The notes under the pieces: model-generated
What the model saw: only the letters and a program-made list of their open reading frames with translations
Database searches by the model: none
Told to the model about the DNA's origin: nothing
Shown here: positions 10,077 to 20,494 of the stretch, in pieces
Position numbering within the stretch: position 1 is the stretch's first letter
Layout: the number at the start of each line of letters is the position of its first letter
Position numbers and translations under genes: made by a program
NCBI GenBank assembly: GCA_015227615.1
Contig: JAALGZ010000007.1
Location: 1,178,001-1,242,000 of the forward strand
Source of the DNA: Labyrinthula sp. Ha
Taxonomy: Eukaryota; Sar; Bigyra; Labyrinthulida; Labyrinthulaceae
Length of the DNA stretch: 64,000 nucleotides
Reading direction: 5' to 3'

Positions 10077-11551
10077 TTTATTTCTTTATCCAGTGTGTAA
10101 GATAGAGTTTGGAAGTTATGGTTGAAATATTTGTTTTATCACTTTCTCTGTATTTATAGTGGGTATTTGGTAATATGAAGTAAAACAAGGGTTATATTTA
10201 GTATACCCGGAAATGATATATTTTGGGCAGCGATTTGATAGTGAAAATTTCTATTATAGAAAAGATAAACTGAAATGAATGAGCTCTATGGGTATTCTTT
10301 GAAGGTGATGGTTCTCTAGCGAAGGCAAGTGTTACTAAAATCATGTATAATTTTATTTTTATCTTTACAGTTATGTTTTAGTTAGAGGTTGGTATAACTG
10401 TCCAAGTTGTGGTTCTATTTGTATGCCATATTATATTTTTCGAGAAATACTTTGGAACAAGAAGGTTACTTCGTGCTCTAAGTCTTTATAAGTATTTTTT
10501 ACCAATATTTATAGTAGTACTATATAATTCTTTCTTTTTTTAGCATATCAGTATTCCTTGAGAGTTACCATGGAAATCAACCTTAGAGCTTTGTGTCGTG
10601 AGTTCCATCTTGTATTACATGGGTAAATAGACTTTAGGCCAACTGTATTTTTTATGAAGTATCGGATAGTATTCTATATTTTACTATAAACCAGAAAAAA
10701 ACTGAACAAATTTCCTTTGTTAGAAACATACCACTGTTGGCTGACATTTTAACAACACTTGCTTTTCATTATGATTCAATAGCAACTGAGCGTGGTGTAG
10801 TAGAAGTATTTTGTCATACTAAAAATTATGGTATAAGTCTAGCACAAGATTACTCTTACTCCACTTAACTCAGTTGCTCACGCTTCAGCTTTTCTTGGAT
10901 CTCAGCCATCCAGTTTCTAATGAGTCTTTGGAGGTTGGTCAACAGAAACGGAAATTTTGCTAATACCTGAAATCTAAAAAAAGATTAGGAAAGACAAGGT
11001 GCCTTTTTAATAGCTGGCATTGGCATTTCAGTTCAGAAATAGCATTACTTTGATATTAGCTTCCCCCAATTCTGTATATTTTGAGTTTCTAGTGCTAGCT
11101 AATAGCATATTCAAAAAAATGCTAAAAGAAAACAGGAAAAAAGAAGTTTGTGTGTTTGGTTCATAAATATGGTTCGTTGTTTTCCCTTGGGGAAAGGTCG
11201 TGTTTATGGACATCATCAAAGTTTGCTTTAACGTTGTTTCCTTGAGTCAGTTCACACCATAAATAATAATTGGGACGAAAGCAATTACTGTATGCGAAAA
11301 ACTCAAAAATAAAACGAAAGGAAATATAAAAAGTTCAGGAGAGGATCAGTGGCTAAAAAAGCCTTCCTCTCGGTTAAAGTAACTCTAGAATAAAATTGAT
11401 ATCATAATAAAAAGTGCATCCTAGATAAAAGTTTGATAGATGAGTTAGAAATGTTAGTGCAGAATGCTTTATATTATTCTAACACCTTTTGATGATTAGA
11501 AATAATCTCTTTGTTTACTTCTTAAAGCTACCATAGATGGAACCTAAATAA
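10077..11551. other. Intergenic DNA between paralogs
   Basis: The right side of this 1.5-kb stretch holds the promoter of paralog A, including a TTTTGGGCA element at 10221-10229, and the left-transcribed 3' flank of paralog B. No other gene is visible; frames of about 60 codons near 11028-11219 are not convincing. Confidence 0.55.
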
Positions 11552-13237
11552 CTAACAAGCTATTAAAACTTCATCTACTATACCGTGATTTTCTCTAAAA
11601 GTATCCAAATCGCGACACTCTTCTGTAATTGGAGCTGGGTTTATTGATATATAGTACATATTTTCCCATACAGAGAAATCTTTCTCTTCAAACTCTTCAA
11701 GGTTAGAACCCAAGAATTCTATATAGTAAACATTAAGATCAGAGAAAGCTATTGGAAATAACTTCAGCTCAGGACATCCATATATATTTAAACCAATTTG
11801 TGCAGCATTCTCTTGTCCTAAAAATAGTTTGGGTGATGTAGTACTCCAATATTCCTCTTCAAATACCCAATGACCAGTTTCTCCAATCAATTTAAAATTA
11901 CTTGCACTAAATAATTCCCCGGGTAAGTGTGTATAAGTATTTCCACTTAGAGTAAGATATGATCCTTGATCACCTCCAAACACAATTCTCTTATTAGAAC
12001 TACTGAGAGCTTGCTCAAAATCAAGCAATAGTTGATCTGTCAAGAAACTGATCATAGCAATGGCTATTTTCGGGAAGCTTGTAAGGAAATCAATAGTTCT
12101 TTCTGTAAACTCGAAATCTACCAAGTCATCCAGCCATATAGATTCAGCTATAAAAATACGGGGATAGTTGACTATGTTTGAGCTGTGAACAAAAAACCTG
12201 TCTACATTTGTTGATTGAACCTCAAAATATTCAATAAATGAGTCTCTAATGGTAAATTCCACTAAATTAAAATTCAGAGCATTCTCTTCCAATATTAGAA
12301 TCTTGACATTGACAAGAATGAGTTGGCGAATATTGTTCGGATCCAAATCTGTTTTTTCCAGAGGATTAAATGGAAAACAAGAGAGTTCAACGTTACCAAG
12401 TTGAACAACTGTTCCGATATCATTAGAAGTGATACTTTCTGCAATCCTGAATAAATTTAGTTCCCTTGCATCTCCTCTACATCCGAGCAACAGTTCAGCG
12501 AACCTGTTCTCGTTACTATCTGTATCCTCACCTACATTTTCATCTGTTTCTTCTTCAGGATCTTCATTTGTATCCGGATTATTTTCCTCACCTGTATCTC
12601 CATCAACATCTTCATTTGTGTCTTCCATTGGTTCTTCATACTCTTCTTCACTTGTATCTTCTGTTGGTTCTTCATACTCTTCTTGGTCTGTATTTTCTGT
12701 AGGTTCTTGGTTTGTATCCTCTTCGCCTTCTTCATTTGGATTAGTCTCTGTATCTTCATAGGGATTTCCAACAGTTTCTTCTTCTGCAACCTTTACTTTA
12801 TTCTTTGTTTCATTTGAAACTGTTTGAGATATAACAGCAACTAATAAAGCTACAATAAGCAAGAAAAACAATATAAAGATTTTTTTATTTTTGGATAAAG
12901 ACTGTTCTTTTAATTGAAACACATTTTTGTCTTTCAGTCTCGTAACAAAGTTATGTTCTGGTATAGAAGGGGGTGCTAAATAGTCGTCTTCTTTAATTGT
13001 TGCTATTGATAAATGTAGCGGATTAAAGGTTGCAAGAGGTTCGTAGGATGTCGAGAGATTTGTCTTATTCTTATTTTTGTTCTGAATTGCACTGTTTTTT
13101 TCACTATCAGGACCACCAGGATAGTTTTGAGTAGGTGGAGGGGATTTCGTGTATAGAGAAATAAGTTCGGAACTCTGCTGGATATTTCTTCTAGAATTTC
13201 TACCACCAAGAGGAAGGTTTTTTGCATTTGGCTTCAT
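11552..13237 (-). CDS. Type II membrane protein with leucine-rich-like ectodomain, paralog B
   Basis: This is a 561-residue protein with the same plan as paralog A. It starts MKPNAK, has a cytosolic tail with the matching motif HLSIATIKEDDY, a transmembrane helix after KNKK (about 121-141), and an LRR-like ectodomain with the same end (EECRDLDTF...LIAC). It differs by an expanded acidic stalk at about 157-245 rich in Glu, Asp, Thr, Asn and Pro, built partly from a 12-residue repeat of the type EEYEEPTEDTSE. The stalk accounts for its extra length. Function is unknown; a cell-surface or cell-wall contact protein is an inference from topology. No introns are needed. Confidence 0.8.
   Translation of the reverse strand: MKPNAKNLPLGGRNSRRNIQQSSELISLYTKSPPPTQNYPGGPDSEKNSAIQNKNKNKTNLSTSYEPLATFNPLHLSIATIKEDDYLAPPSIPEHNFVTRLKDKNVFQLKEQSLSKNKKIFILFFLLIVALLVAVISQTVSNETKNKVKVAEEETVGNPYEDTETNPNEEGEEDTNQEPTENTDQEEYEEPTEDTSEEEYEEPMEDTNEDVDGDTGEENNPDTNEDPEEETDENVGEDTDSNENRFAELLLGCRGDARELNLFRIAESITSNDIGTVVQLGNVELSCFPFNPLEKTDLDPNNIRQLILVNVKILILEENALNFNLVEFTIRDSFIEYFEVQSTNVDRFFVHSSNIVNYPRIFIAESIWLDDLVDFEFTERTIDFLTSFPKIAIAMISFLTDQLLLDFEQALSSSNKRIVFGGDQGSYLTLSGNTYTHLPGELFSASNFKLIGETGHWVFEEEYWSTTSPKLFLGQENAAQIGLNIYGCPELKLFPIAFSDLNVYYIEFLGSNLEEFEEKDFSVWENMYYISINPAPITEECRDLDTFRENHGIVDEVLIAC
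12520..12770 (-). repeat. Acidic-stalk coding minisatellite, 36-bp unit
   Basis: The stalk of paralog B is encoded by repetitive sequence. At about 12620-12735 a 36-bp unit (12 codons) is present in roughly three diverging copies: EPTENTDQ, EEYEEPTEDTSE and EEYEEPMEDTNE. Looser Asp/Glu/Asn/Thr repeats follow. It is absent from the neighbouring paralog, so it expanded after the duplication. Confidence 0.75.
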
Positions 13238-16076
13238 TTTCTTTAGTTTTTATTACAAATATTTTCTGTTCTATTTATTTTGATCTCATAGTTTTCAACT
13301 TGCTTAAAAACTGTCTTTCTTTGCATTTGTAAAATTAGGAGTAAAAGATCTGTTTATGCTTGGAAGTTTGGCTGTTTCTGATAAGTGGTTACGGTAATGT
13401 TCCAAATACTGGCCAGCCGTTGGTAAAACAGAAAATCAAAGGTCCTTAATGAACATATGCAGTCTACAGAACACATTTTAAATTAGATATATCAATAGAG
13501 ACCCATCATGAATAATATCTGGCAACTAAAAAAAGAAAACCCTTTAATCTATATACCAACCTAGGTTTATTAGGTTATATTTTATCTTTAAGTAGATATA
13601 TTTTACATAAAACCTAGCAAAGTTCTACTTTGTTTAAGTTCTATAATTCTTGGGATTACTTTTTTATTATGATGTATTCGTTTTAATTTGAAAAGAAGTA
13701 GTTCATCTTTTTCTCAAGCTTTACTATGTAGTTAGTCATTAATAGGGAAATCTAGTTGCCGTCACTTTAATGGAACATCTGTCAAAAACTTCATAACTGC
13801 TTGCACACATACCAGAATGACGACATGGGGAAGCCAAACTTGAATTAAATAGAGAATATCTTTATGAGTCGTGAAAGAGTTTAAGTATGAAGATACAACT
13901 GAAAGTTGAAAGCTAGGAACAAGCAATATTATCCAAGAGACTGGGAAAGTATCTTGGTTTTCTAACTTGAGACTACAAATAGGGATTCTTAATAATAATA
14001 ATAAGTTAGGAAGAACAGATCGAACCAATTTTCAAGCAATCACGGTTTAGAGGTAGATCTCTGAATTGTGTTACCTATATAAATGTTGATCCTCAATAAG
14101 ATCTACATTCTGGAAATTTGAAAGCTTAAATTTCAACAATATATCACATATTGCTCATCTTCAGAGTTTTTATTTAAAATGCCAAGATGATTACAACTTC
14201 CAAACCTTTTGCGATAAGTATCAAAAATATTTATATAGTTTAGCGAAATGAGTAAACTACGCTATGAGAGTTTAATCGGCGACTTTCCTGTTGCTTGTAT
14301 GCAGCACAGGGACAGGGCTACGTCTTCAGCCCAAAACATAATACAAAGTAATAAGATTTTTGGTAGAACTTCATTACGTTTGAGGGTATGTAGCAACACA
14401 AGTGGTATAGACCAGCATTGCAACAGGACTGAAAAGGATTTCCTGAAATGTGATGGTGATGAAACCACAACTAATTACAAGTACTCTATAAACTGATCAA
14501 TAGCTGCTCTTCTCAGCAACCCATTTAATTCTTTTGTGGAATTTTCATCAACTTAGCTGTATTGTTTTTGCTTCCACGATTTAGTTCAGCTTCTTGCAAA
14601 TTTATCTTGTTCCGAGTACAGATAAATTACCCAAGTTTATCATGGTAAAGACATTCATTTTGTTTTCGAAGTTAGGAGCTACCCTCAAGCTTCCCGTATT
14701 CGACCATAAGCTCACAGTTGCACAGTAAACGTCAAATACCTGGGTACGATTGCCTTGGCTTTCTAGGACATGTATATAACATGATTTGGGTTTTACAATT
14801 GGTCCTCATTGAGAACGTATTTCAACATTAGAGGAACTCTCGCAGTAACTAAATGAGTCTTAACAGCACATTGTAAGATAAAAAGGGAAAAAATCAGGAT
14901 TTCACGCATGATTTATGAGCGAGGGATTGTGAGGTTTCTAATCAGTAAGGAAGGAGGAACTCATTGAGGAGTTGAGTAAGAAAACCATTGGTGAATTCAT
15001 TAACTGATTTCTAAGCTTTGGGTTCTATGATGAAGGTTACGTTAATATATTTAGTAATATCCCTTATACGACAAGTATAAATAAGAGTTTATTTTGAGTT
15101 TAACAGCTGTTTTAGCTTGCTGTTATATCCTGGATTGGCTTACTTTACTTGTTAGAGACTCTTTAGTTATTTGTGTACTTAGCTGGGACATTTTAGTCGT
15201 CTAACTAATAATCCCTTACTTTCAAGAGAGACTTTATTTAAACTCTGAAGCTGTTTCAAGCTTGTTTATGATTTTATTTCATTTACAAATACGTATTAAT
15301 CTTTATTTTAGGTTTATGTATTACGCGGACTCGTGTTCTCCTGTAGAGGTCTCCTAACTAAATGTGCCACGAGAGATTTACTGTTGGATAGTGTATTATT
15401 TCTTAACGCAAATACCCAAAATTCTCATGTGAATTGTAACTTTTAAGCTACCTATCCCTGAAATATATATATACGCTATCAAGTATCTATATGGTGTTCG
15501 AGTAGGCACTCATACAGAGGTCACTCTTGGTGTAAACCTAGTTAGCCTCAGGCAACAAACAGATCAGTCGGATCACGGTTATTAAATTGGAGTCAATATT
15601 TAATCCTGATATCCCTGGAGTAAACATATCCTAATCATTCGAGCAAAGATGGGGTGCAAGAACAGAGATAAATACCTATGAAAAAGCATTATAGGATTGA
15701 AGAACCTCTGTTTCCCTCTGTCAAAACTCTCCTTTGAGTTTTTTTTTAAGTTTGACTGGGTTTTGTCTGGTACGAACAAACTCTTAACATCAACTGAAAG
15801 AAACAACTTTCTAGCCGAATCTGCGACAAGTAATTGTTCTTGTACCTGCATTTAATAAATCTCAATACATTTAATTTTGGGCATATCGTAAATAACTGCA
15901 TTCTTAAATTACAGCATATATTGCCCAAGTTAAAAAAACATTGATACGTTTATGTATAACGAACAGCAACGAGAAGTTGTATATAACTTCTGGAAAGCGA
16001 TGGAATCTCCTTGATACCTTTGTGTATTCGGCCATAATGTGCAAAATTAATTACACAGTATTCAAATATAACAAAA
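13238..16076. other. Gene-poor AT-rich stretch
   Basis: These 2.8 kb lie between paralog B and the fibro-slime gene. A short ATG-initiated frame at 14248-14496 (82 codons) resembles nothing I know and is probably chance. A short (TAA)n run lies near 13990-14005. The right end is the fibro-slime promoter, with ATTTTGGGCA at 15874-15883. Confidence 0.5.
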
Positions 16077-18776
16077 ATGAAGGCCCTAGTGCTGTTGCCG
16101 CTATGTTACCTTGTTGAAGCTCAGTTTCAGTTTGAAGCATCTAATGATGAACTTTTCTTCTCTGCTACATACCGAGACTTTTTGCCCTCTGCTTGCTATT
16201 TTCAATTGGAGAATACAACACTGGAAGGTATTCAAAAAGCAGCTTGGGATACTACAAGCGATCCGAGCAATTTAGGAAACTGTGCAGAGCTCCAGGCCAA
16301 CGACGCATGGAAGAAACTTTTTCTCTCAGGCTTCATTCGTGGACATCCAGATTTTGAAACTATTAACCAGGGTTTAATAGTACCAAGATGTAGTCAAGGT
16401 GGAGTTGCACCTGGTATTAATTTTCCAACGGGAAGTTGCAGAGTACAACACGGAGATCTTGCGCCAATGCTGAAGGATTTCCTAGAACCCAACCATGCAG
16501 GTATACCCAAACCTGTATACTGCCAATCTGAACCTAATTCACAGTGCGGAAAGTATAATAATGGAAGAAGCACTTCGTCTAACAAGTTTTACTTTGATTT
16601 ATGGTACTCAGATGACCTAATGTATAATAAAAGAATCGGTCAACGACTGCGATTGAAAGAATCTGGAGATAACAGATTTATCTTTGCAAATGGAGACAAT
16701 GATGCACCAGATTTTGGAACAGACCCTAATACTAACTTTTTTGGGCCAATAGATAGATTCAAACGAGGAAACTCTCGTCTTCTTCCTGAAGATTATGACC
16801 CTGAACTTACGGGCTTAAACCCTCGAGATGCACCTGCGTGGCCAAGAACTAGAGATGGTTTAAATGATGGATTTTGGATAACAACAGAGATTCATACAAC
16901 CTTTGAGTTCAGAAATGACACAAGCATGCAGTTTTCTTTTAGTGGGGATGACGATTTTTGGTGTTTCATTGGGGGTCGGCTAGCTGTAGATCTTCAAGGT
17001 GTTCATGCAGCATTTGGTGCTAATCTTAATTTATTGGAAACCTTAAGTGATGGAAATGGTGTTGAGTTTAATATTGCTGAAGAGCTGGGTCTAGAACATG
17101 GGGAAATATATACAATTGACATATTTCATGCAGAAAGGCACACCAGTCAATCAAACTTTGTTATGACAACCAATCTCTTTCCTGCATGTAATGTTATCCA
17201 AGCAGGAACACTGAGTTTTAATCTTGCGGATATAACAGAAGGAGAGTTTGAAGAGAAATTTCTTGTCACGCCCCACGTTACTTTAAATACTGCAGATAAC
17301 CCAGAACTCACACTGCTATCAGGTCAAAGATTGACTTCTTTCATCTACACCAAAACTCAGGAGGCAGTGGCTCAAGGTTTTGACTTAGTCTTTGAGGCGA
17401 GAGTTAGCGGCGGGCCAGAGGGATTTGCTATTGTATTTCAAAGAGATACTGTTGTTGACTATCCAATTTCTACTGGAAGTAGCATGAACTTCAAAGGCTT
17501 GGTTAACAGTTTTGCTATTGTGCTAGATCTATGCACTGAGAGGGATAGTTTGGAGACTCCTTCTAGTGCATGTTCTGGTCAATCTGTAAGCATCCACTAT
17601 CCTGAAAACTCTACTCTCCCAAATAGCCCTTCTCTGGAAACCAGGCGGACCTATGACAGCATTCTTAGAAACCTCAAAAATAATGAATCTTTTCCGATTG
17701 AAGTTATTTATTATGGAGGGAAACCTAATTTTTTAGAAGTGTACCTAAACCAGAGTCTTTATCTTCGTGAAGACAACTTTCAAATTGAAGAAATTTTGAA
17801 TGGGACCGGGTCTTTTGTGGGATTGACTGCTACCTCTGGGAATAGAGATGCAGAAATATTTGTTACGAACTATGCCCTAAAAACAGTTAAAGTAGAACCA
17901 ACCAATTCAGTTCCGCTCTATAATTCACAGGAATTTAATTTAAGCGAAATTGTGGCAGATGGAGAGTTTATAAGTGACCCAGTAAGTTTCCAAACTGCTG
18001 ATCTATGTTCAAACTTTGTCACATCGGGAACGTTGGATGGTTTCATAAATGCAGTGTATTATCAAATTCCTGGGGAAAACTATACGTATCAAGAAGGAAA
18101 TAATACTCTTATAAGTGAAGGTGCTCAGATATTCGACAATGAAGATGGAACTTATTCTTTGTCTATGTCGACACTGTCCCCGGGTCAGTATGGACTTGTG
18201 TTCACTTTTGGTGAGGGCTGTATTGTAAATGTCACCGAAGGGGAGGAAGGGTTTTCTCCCTACTTGCAGGAAGGGAGTGAAGAAAGTTGTTTTTTTCAGA
18301 ATATTCCACTCGCAGTTGAAGCATTTGAAGTTCAATTAGCTCCCACAAAAGCTCCAACTGCCTTGGAACCTCAGGAAGATGATAGTTATGTTACCATTAT
18401 CTCTTCAGCTGCAGGAGGTGTGTTGTTTTTTGGATTACTTGCTGCAATAGTGTTGCTTAGCTTTAGGAGAAAATGGAACAGAGAAAAACAATATGTTAAC
18501 AAAGGACTTGCGTACAAGCTGGAGACTTCGACAACCATGGCAAACTCTGAAGAGTATACCACAACTGGGTTAAGGCTATTAGAGAGCCAAAGAGAGATTA
18601 ACCGTCTTCAATCTAGAGGCAGGTTGGATGACATGAGGGAGAGAATCGATTCTTTACAACAGGAGAACGAAAATATAAGGCATTATCTTAGTGGGGCTAG
18701 GGGTCCTGAGTTGCCTATTTCTTCACCAGGACTCCCTTCGCCTCGACCCCCACGAAGAAACAGAATGGAATTTTAA
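16077..18776 (+). CDS. Fibro-slime/lectin-like type I membrane protein
   Basis: This is an 899-residue protein. A signal peptide (MKALVLLPLCYLVEAQ) is followed by a fibro-slime domain at about 25-370, recognised by ATYRDFLP near the start, NDGFWITTEIHTTFEF, and the PA14-like core FSFSGDDDFWCFIGGRLAVD. Next, at about 390-610, comes an L-type (legume) lectin-like domain with GPEGFAIVFQRD and VNSFAIVLDL. A region of about 100 residues with paired cysteines follows, then a transmembrane helix at about 778-800 (IISSAAGGVLFFGLLAAIVLL) and a basic coiled-coil cytosolic tail ending in a Pro-Arg segment. Fibro-slime domains occur in secreted and surface proteins of slime moulds and other protists. A surface adhesion or glycan-binding role is inferred. 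The single long exon has no recognisable intron. Confidence 0.8.
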   Translation: MKALVLLPLCYLVEAQFQFEASNDELFFSATYRDFLPSACYFQLENTTLEGIQKAAWDTTSDPSNLGNCAELQANDAWKKLFLSGFIRGHPDFETINQGLIVPRCSQGGVAPGINFPTGSCRVQHGDLAPMLKDFLEPNHAGIPKPVYCQSEPNSQCGKYNNGRSTSSNKFYFDLWYSDDLMYNKRIGQRLRLKESGDNRFIFANGDNDAPDFGTDPNTNFFGPIDRFKRGNSRLLPEDYDPELTGLNPRDAPAWPRTRDGLNDGFWITTEIHTTFEFRNDTSMQFSFSGDDDFWCFIGGRLAVDLQGVHAAFGANLNLLETLSDGNGVEFNIAEELGLEHGEIYTIDIFHAERHTSQSNFVMTTNLFPACNVIQAGTLSFNLADITEGEFEEKFLVTPHVTLNTADNPELTLLSGQRLTSFIYTKTQEAVAQGFDLVFEARVSGGPEGFAIVFQRDTVVDYPISTGSSMNFKGLVNSFAIVLDLCTERDSLETPSSACSGQSVSIHYPENSTLPNSPSLETRRTYDSILRNLKNNESFPIEVIYYGGKPNFLEVYLNQSLYLREDNFQIEEILNGTGSFVGLTATSGNRDAEIFVTNYALKTVKVEPTNSVPLYNSQEFNLSEIVADGEFISDPVSFQTADLCSNFVTSGTLDGFINAVYYQIPGENYTYQEGNNTLISEGAQIFDNEDGTYSLSMSTLSPGQYGLVFTFGEGCIVNVTEGEEGFSPYLQEGSEESCFFQNIPLAVEAFEVQLAPTKAPTALEPQEDDSYVTIISSAAGGVLFFGLLAAIVLLSFRRKWNREKQYVNKGLAYKLETSTTMANSEEYTTTGLRLLESQREINRLQSRGRLDDMRERIDSLQQENENIRHYLSGARGPELPISSPGLPSPRPPRRNRMEF

Positions 18777-18996
18777 TTAGGTGAAAATTTATGCATACTC
18801 TTTTCAATGCATAACCAGTTAGTGTATGAGGCAGCACATAGCAACTTAGGTTCTTTGGTTGTTTACTTTTGAAAACCTTATGTATCGGTATTTTGTATTA
18901 GACTATTGTCAGAAAACTGTGTTTGATTAACTATTTAAGCTAGCAAAGCTGTTTTCAAAAAGATCCTACTACTCGACATGTACAGAGGGCAACTAA
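18777..18996. other. Convergent 3' intergenic region
   Basis: These 220 bp lie between the ends of the fibro-slime and FOXRED1 genes; nothing beyond AT-rich 3' flanks is seen. Confidence 0.5.
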
Positions 18997-20379
18997 TTAA
19001 ATAATATTGCGTTCCCTCAGAGGTTCATTGTTAATCAGGCGCTCCATGGAGAGTCTTCTTAAATCAATCGTCTTGTATTCTCCATGTCTTACCAGTTCAC
19101 TTAGCGCTTTCCCTATTGCTGGTCCTTGCTGCAACCCATGTCCAGAAAACCCAGTTGCTAAGTAAACATTACTAAAGTCAATATGTTTTCCAACAATAGC
19201 ATTTTGATCAAGTTTATTATAATCATAAAATCCACTCCATGTGTTTATTACTTTACATTTTTCAAAAAGAGGAGCTCGATGGGCAACACTGGGCCAGCAG
19301 AACTCCTCCCATTTTTCATTCAAGTCTCCGGACTGTGACCTTATTTCATCTAACTCAGATATCTTAAGTGAGCAATTCACATCAGGATCCTCTTCAGCAT
19401 AATTATCGCATGGACTATTGCCAACCAGAAATGTACGTGAACCTTTAGGTCCATCTCTTCTGAACCAGATCCCAGAAGGATCCGATACCAAAGGAACGCT
19501 GTTATACTTGCTACTATTAATGAACTCTGCATCCTCCTTAGTAACTTGAACAACAAAGACATCACGTTTTCTTGGAGCGACTTGTAGATCCCTGGTAGAA
19601 AATAAACTGTTCACATGATTTGACCAAGAGCCACAACAATTTATAAATACCTCGCAATGTACAACATTTTCATTGGATGAATCTGAAGAATCTAGAAACT
19701 TAACATAATCAAGAATCAAACCTTTTGTATTCACAGCCCTAACAAGATTCTGCTCTGTAGAAAAACCAGTTATCTCTGTAGAAATATATTCCACTCCAAG
19801 TTTCTTTCCAGCTTTTCTAAAAAGCTGCAAGAGAGAATAGGGATCAAGCCATCCTTCGTTTTTTAAACCAACTGCCCCAAGTAGTATGTCATCAAAGCTC
19901 ATCCACGGGAAACGTTTTGCTATATATCAGAACAGATATTAAAGCGTACAGAGCTCAGCATTTGACTCAAGAACAACTTCACATCCATAGCTTCTTTGTA
20001 GTGATGTATTTTCAGTTAATATATCACTCCCTTCTTTTGTAGTACTAAGAATCAAGTATCCTTCCTGGAAGTATTGAACATCAGTCTCCTCCTTTGGAAG
20101 TCCAAGTTCATCAGCTAAATTAAGTAAAAAGTGATTCGAGTATAAACTCATCTCAATATTTTCCTTTACACTAAATTGCTGTCTGAATCCACCAACAGAA
20201 AGCGGAGTTGAGGCAACTGCGTAAGTCTGGTCTCTTTCGATTACACAAACGCTTGCCTGAGGAGCTATCTTCTTTAGAAAAAAGGCAGTTGAAGCGCCCA
20301 TTATTCCTCCCCCTCCTATAACATAGTCATAACCAACTTTATTTGCAATAGAGAATTTTTTGAACAGAGATTTCTTCAT
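18997..20379 (-). CDS. FOXRED1: FAD-dependent oxidoreductase, FOXRED1 type, two exons
   Basis: Exons 20379-19950 and 19919-18997 give 450 residues. The N-terminus is short and basic, suitable for mitochondrial import (MKKSLFKKFSIANK). It leads into the dinucleotide-binding strand YDYVIGGGGIMGASTAFFL, then the DAO-fold signatures STPLSVGGFRQQFS and NEGWLDPYSLL. The end carries NVYLATGFSGHGLQQGPAIGKALSELV. Human FOXRED1 assists assembly of respiratory complex I; related DAO-family enzymes oxidise amines. A 30-nt intron joins NAEL to SKRFPWMSFDD. It is divergent from the NIPA-like gene over 115 bp. FOXRED1 is the best fit over sarcosine or dimethylglycine dehydrogenases because of the GGFRQQ and FPW segments. 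Confidence 0.85.
19920..19949 (-). other. FOXRED1 intron, 30 nt
   Basis: GTACGC...TATATAG. Removal joins two conserved halves in frame and removes an in-frame stop. Confidence 0.93.
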
Positions 20380-20494
20380 ATTTGCAAATTAAAATCAGAA
20401 AAAGAGATAAAGATACTCTGATTTCAAGTATTAACTTTGGGAAATATTTGCGGAAGAATTGGATTTTTAAAATCCAGTAGTAGAAAAGTGGTAG
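20380..20494. promoter_or_regulatory. Shared FOXRED1/NIPA-like promoter
   Basis: These 115 bp lie between divergent start codons. At 20434-20451 there is a CTTTGGGAAATATTTGCG string resembling the one upstream of PGM. Confidence 0.5.

Noticed and set aside
14248-14496. 82-codon ATG frame MSKLRYESLIGDFPVAC...
   Set aside because: No family resemblance, no close neighbour arrangement, and the opposite strand is open over the same stretch.
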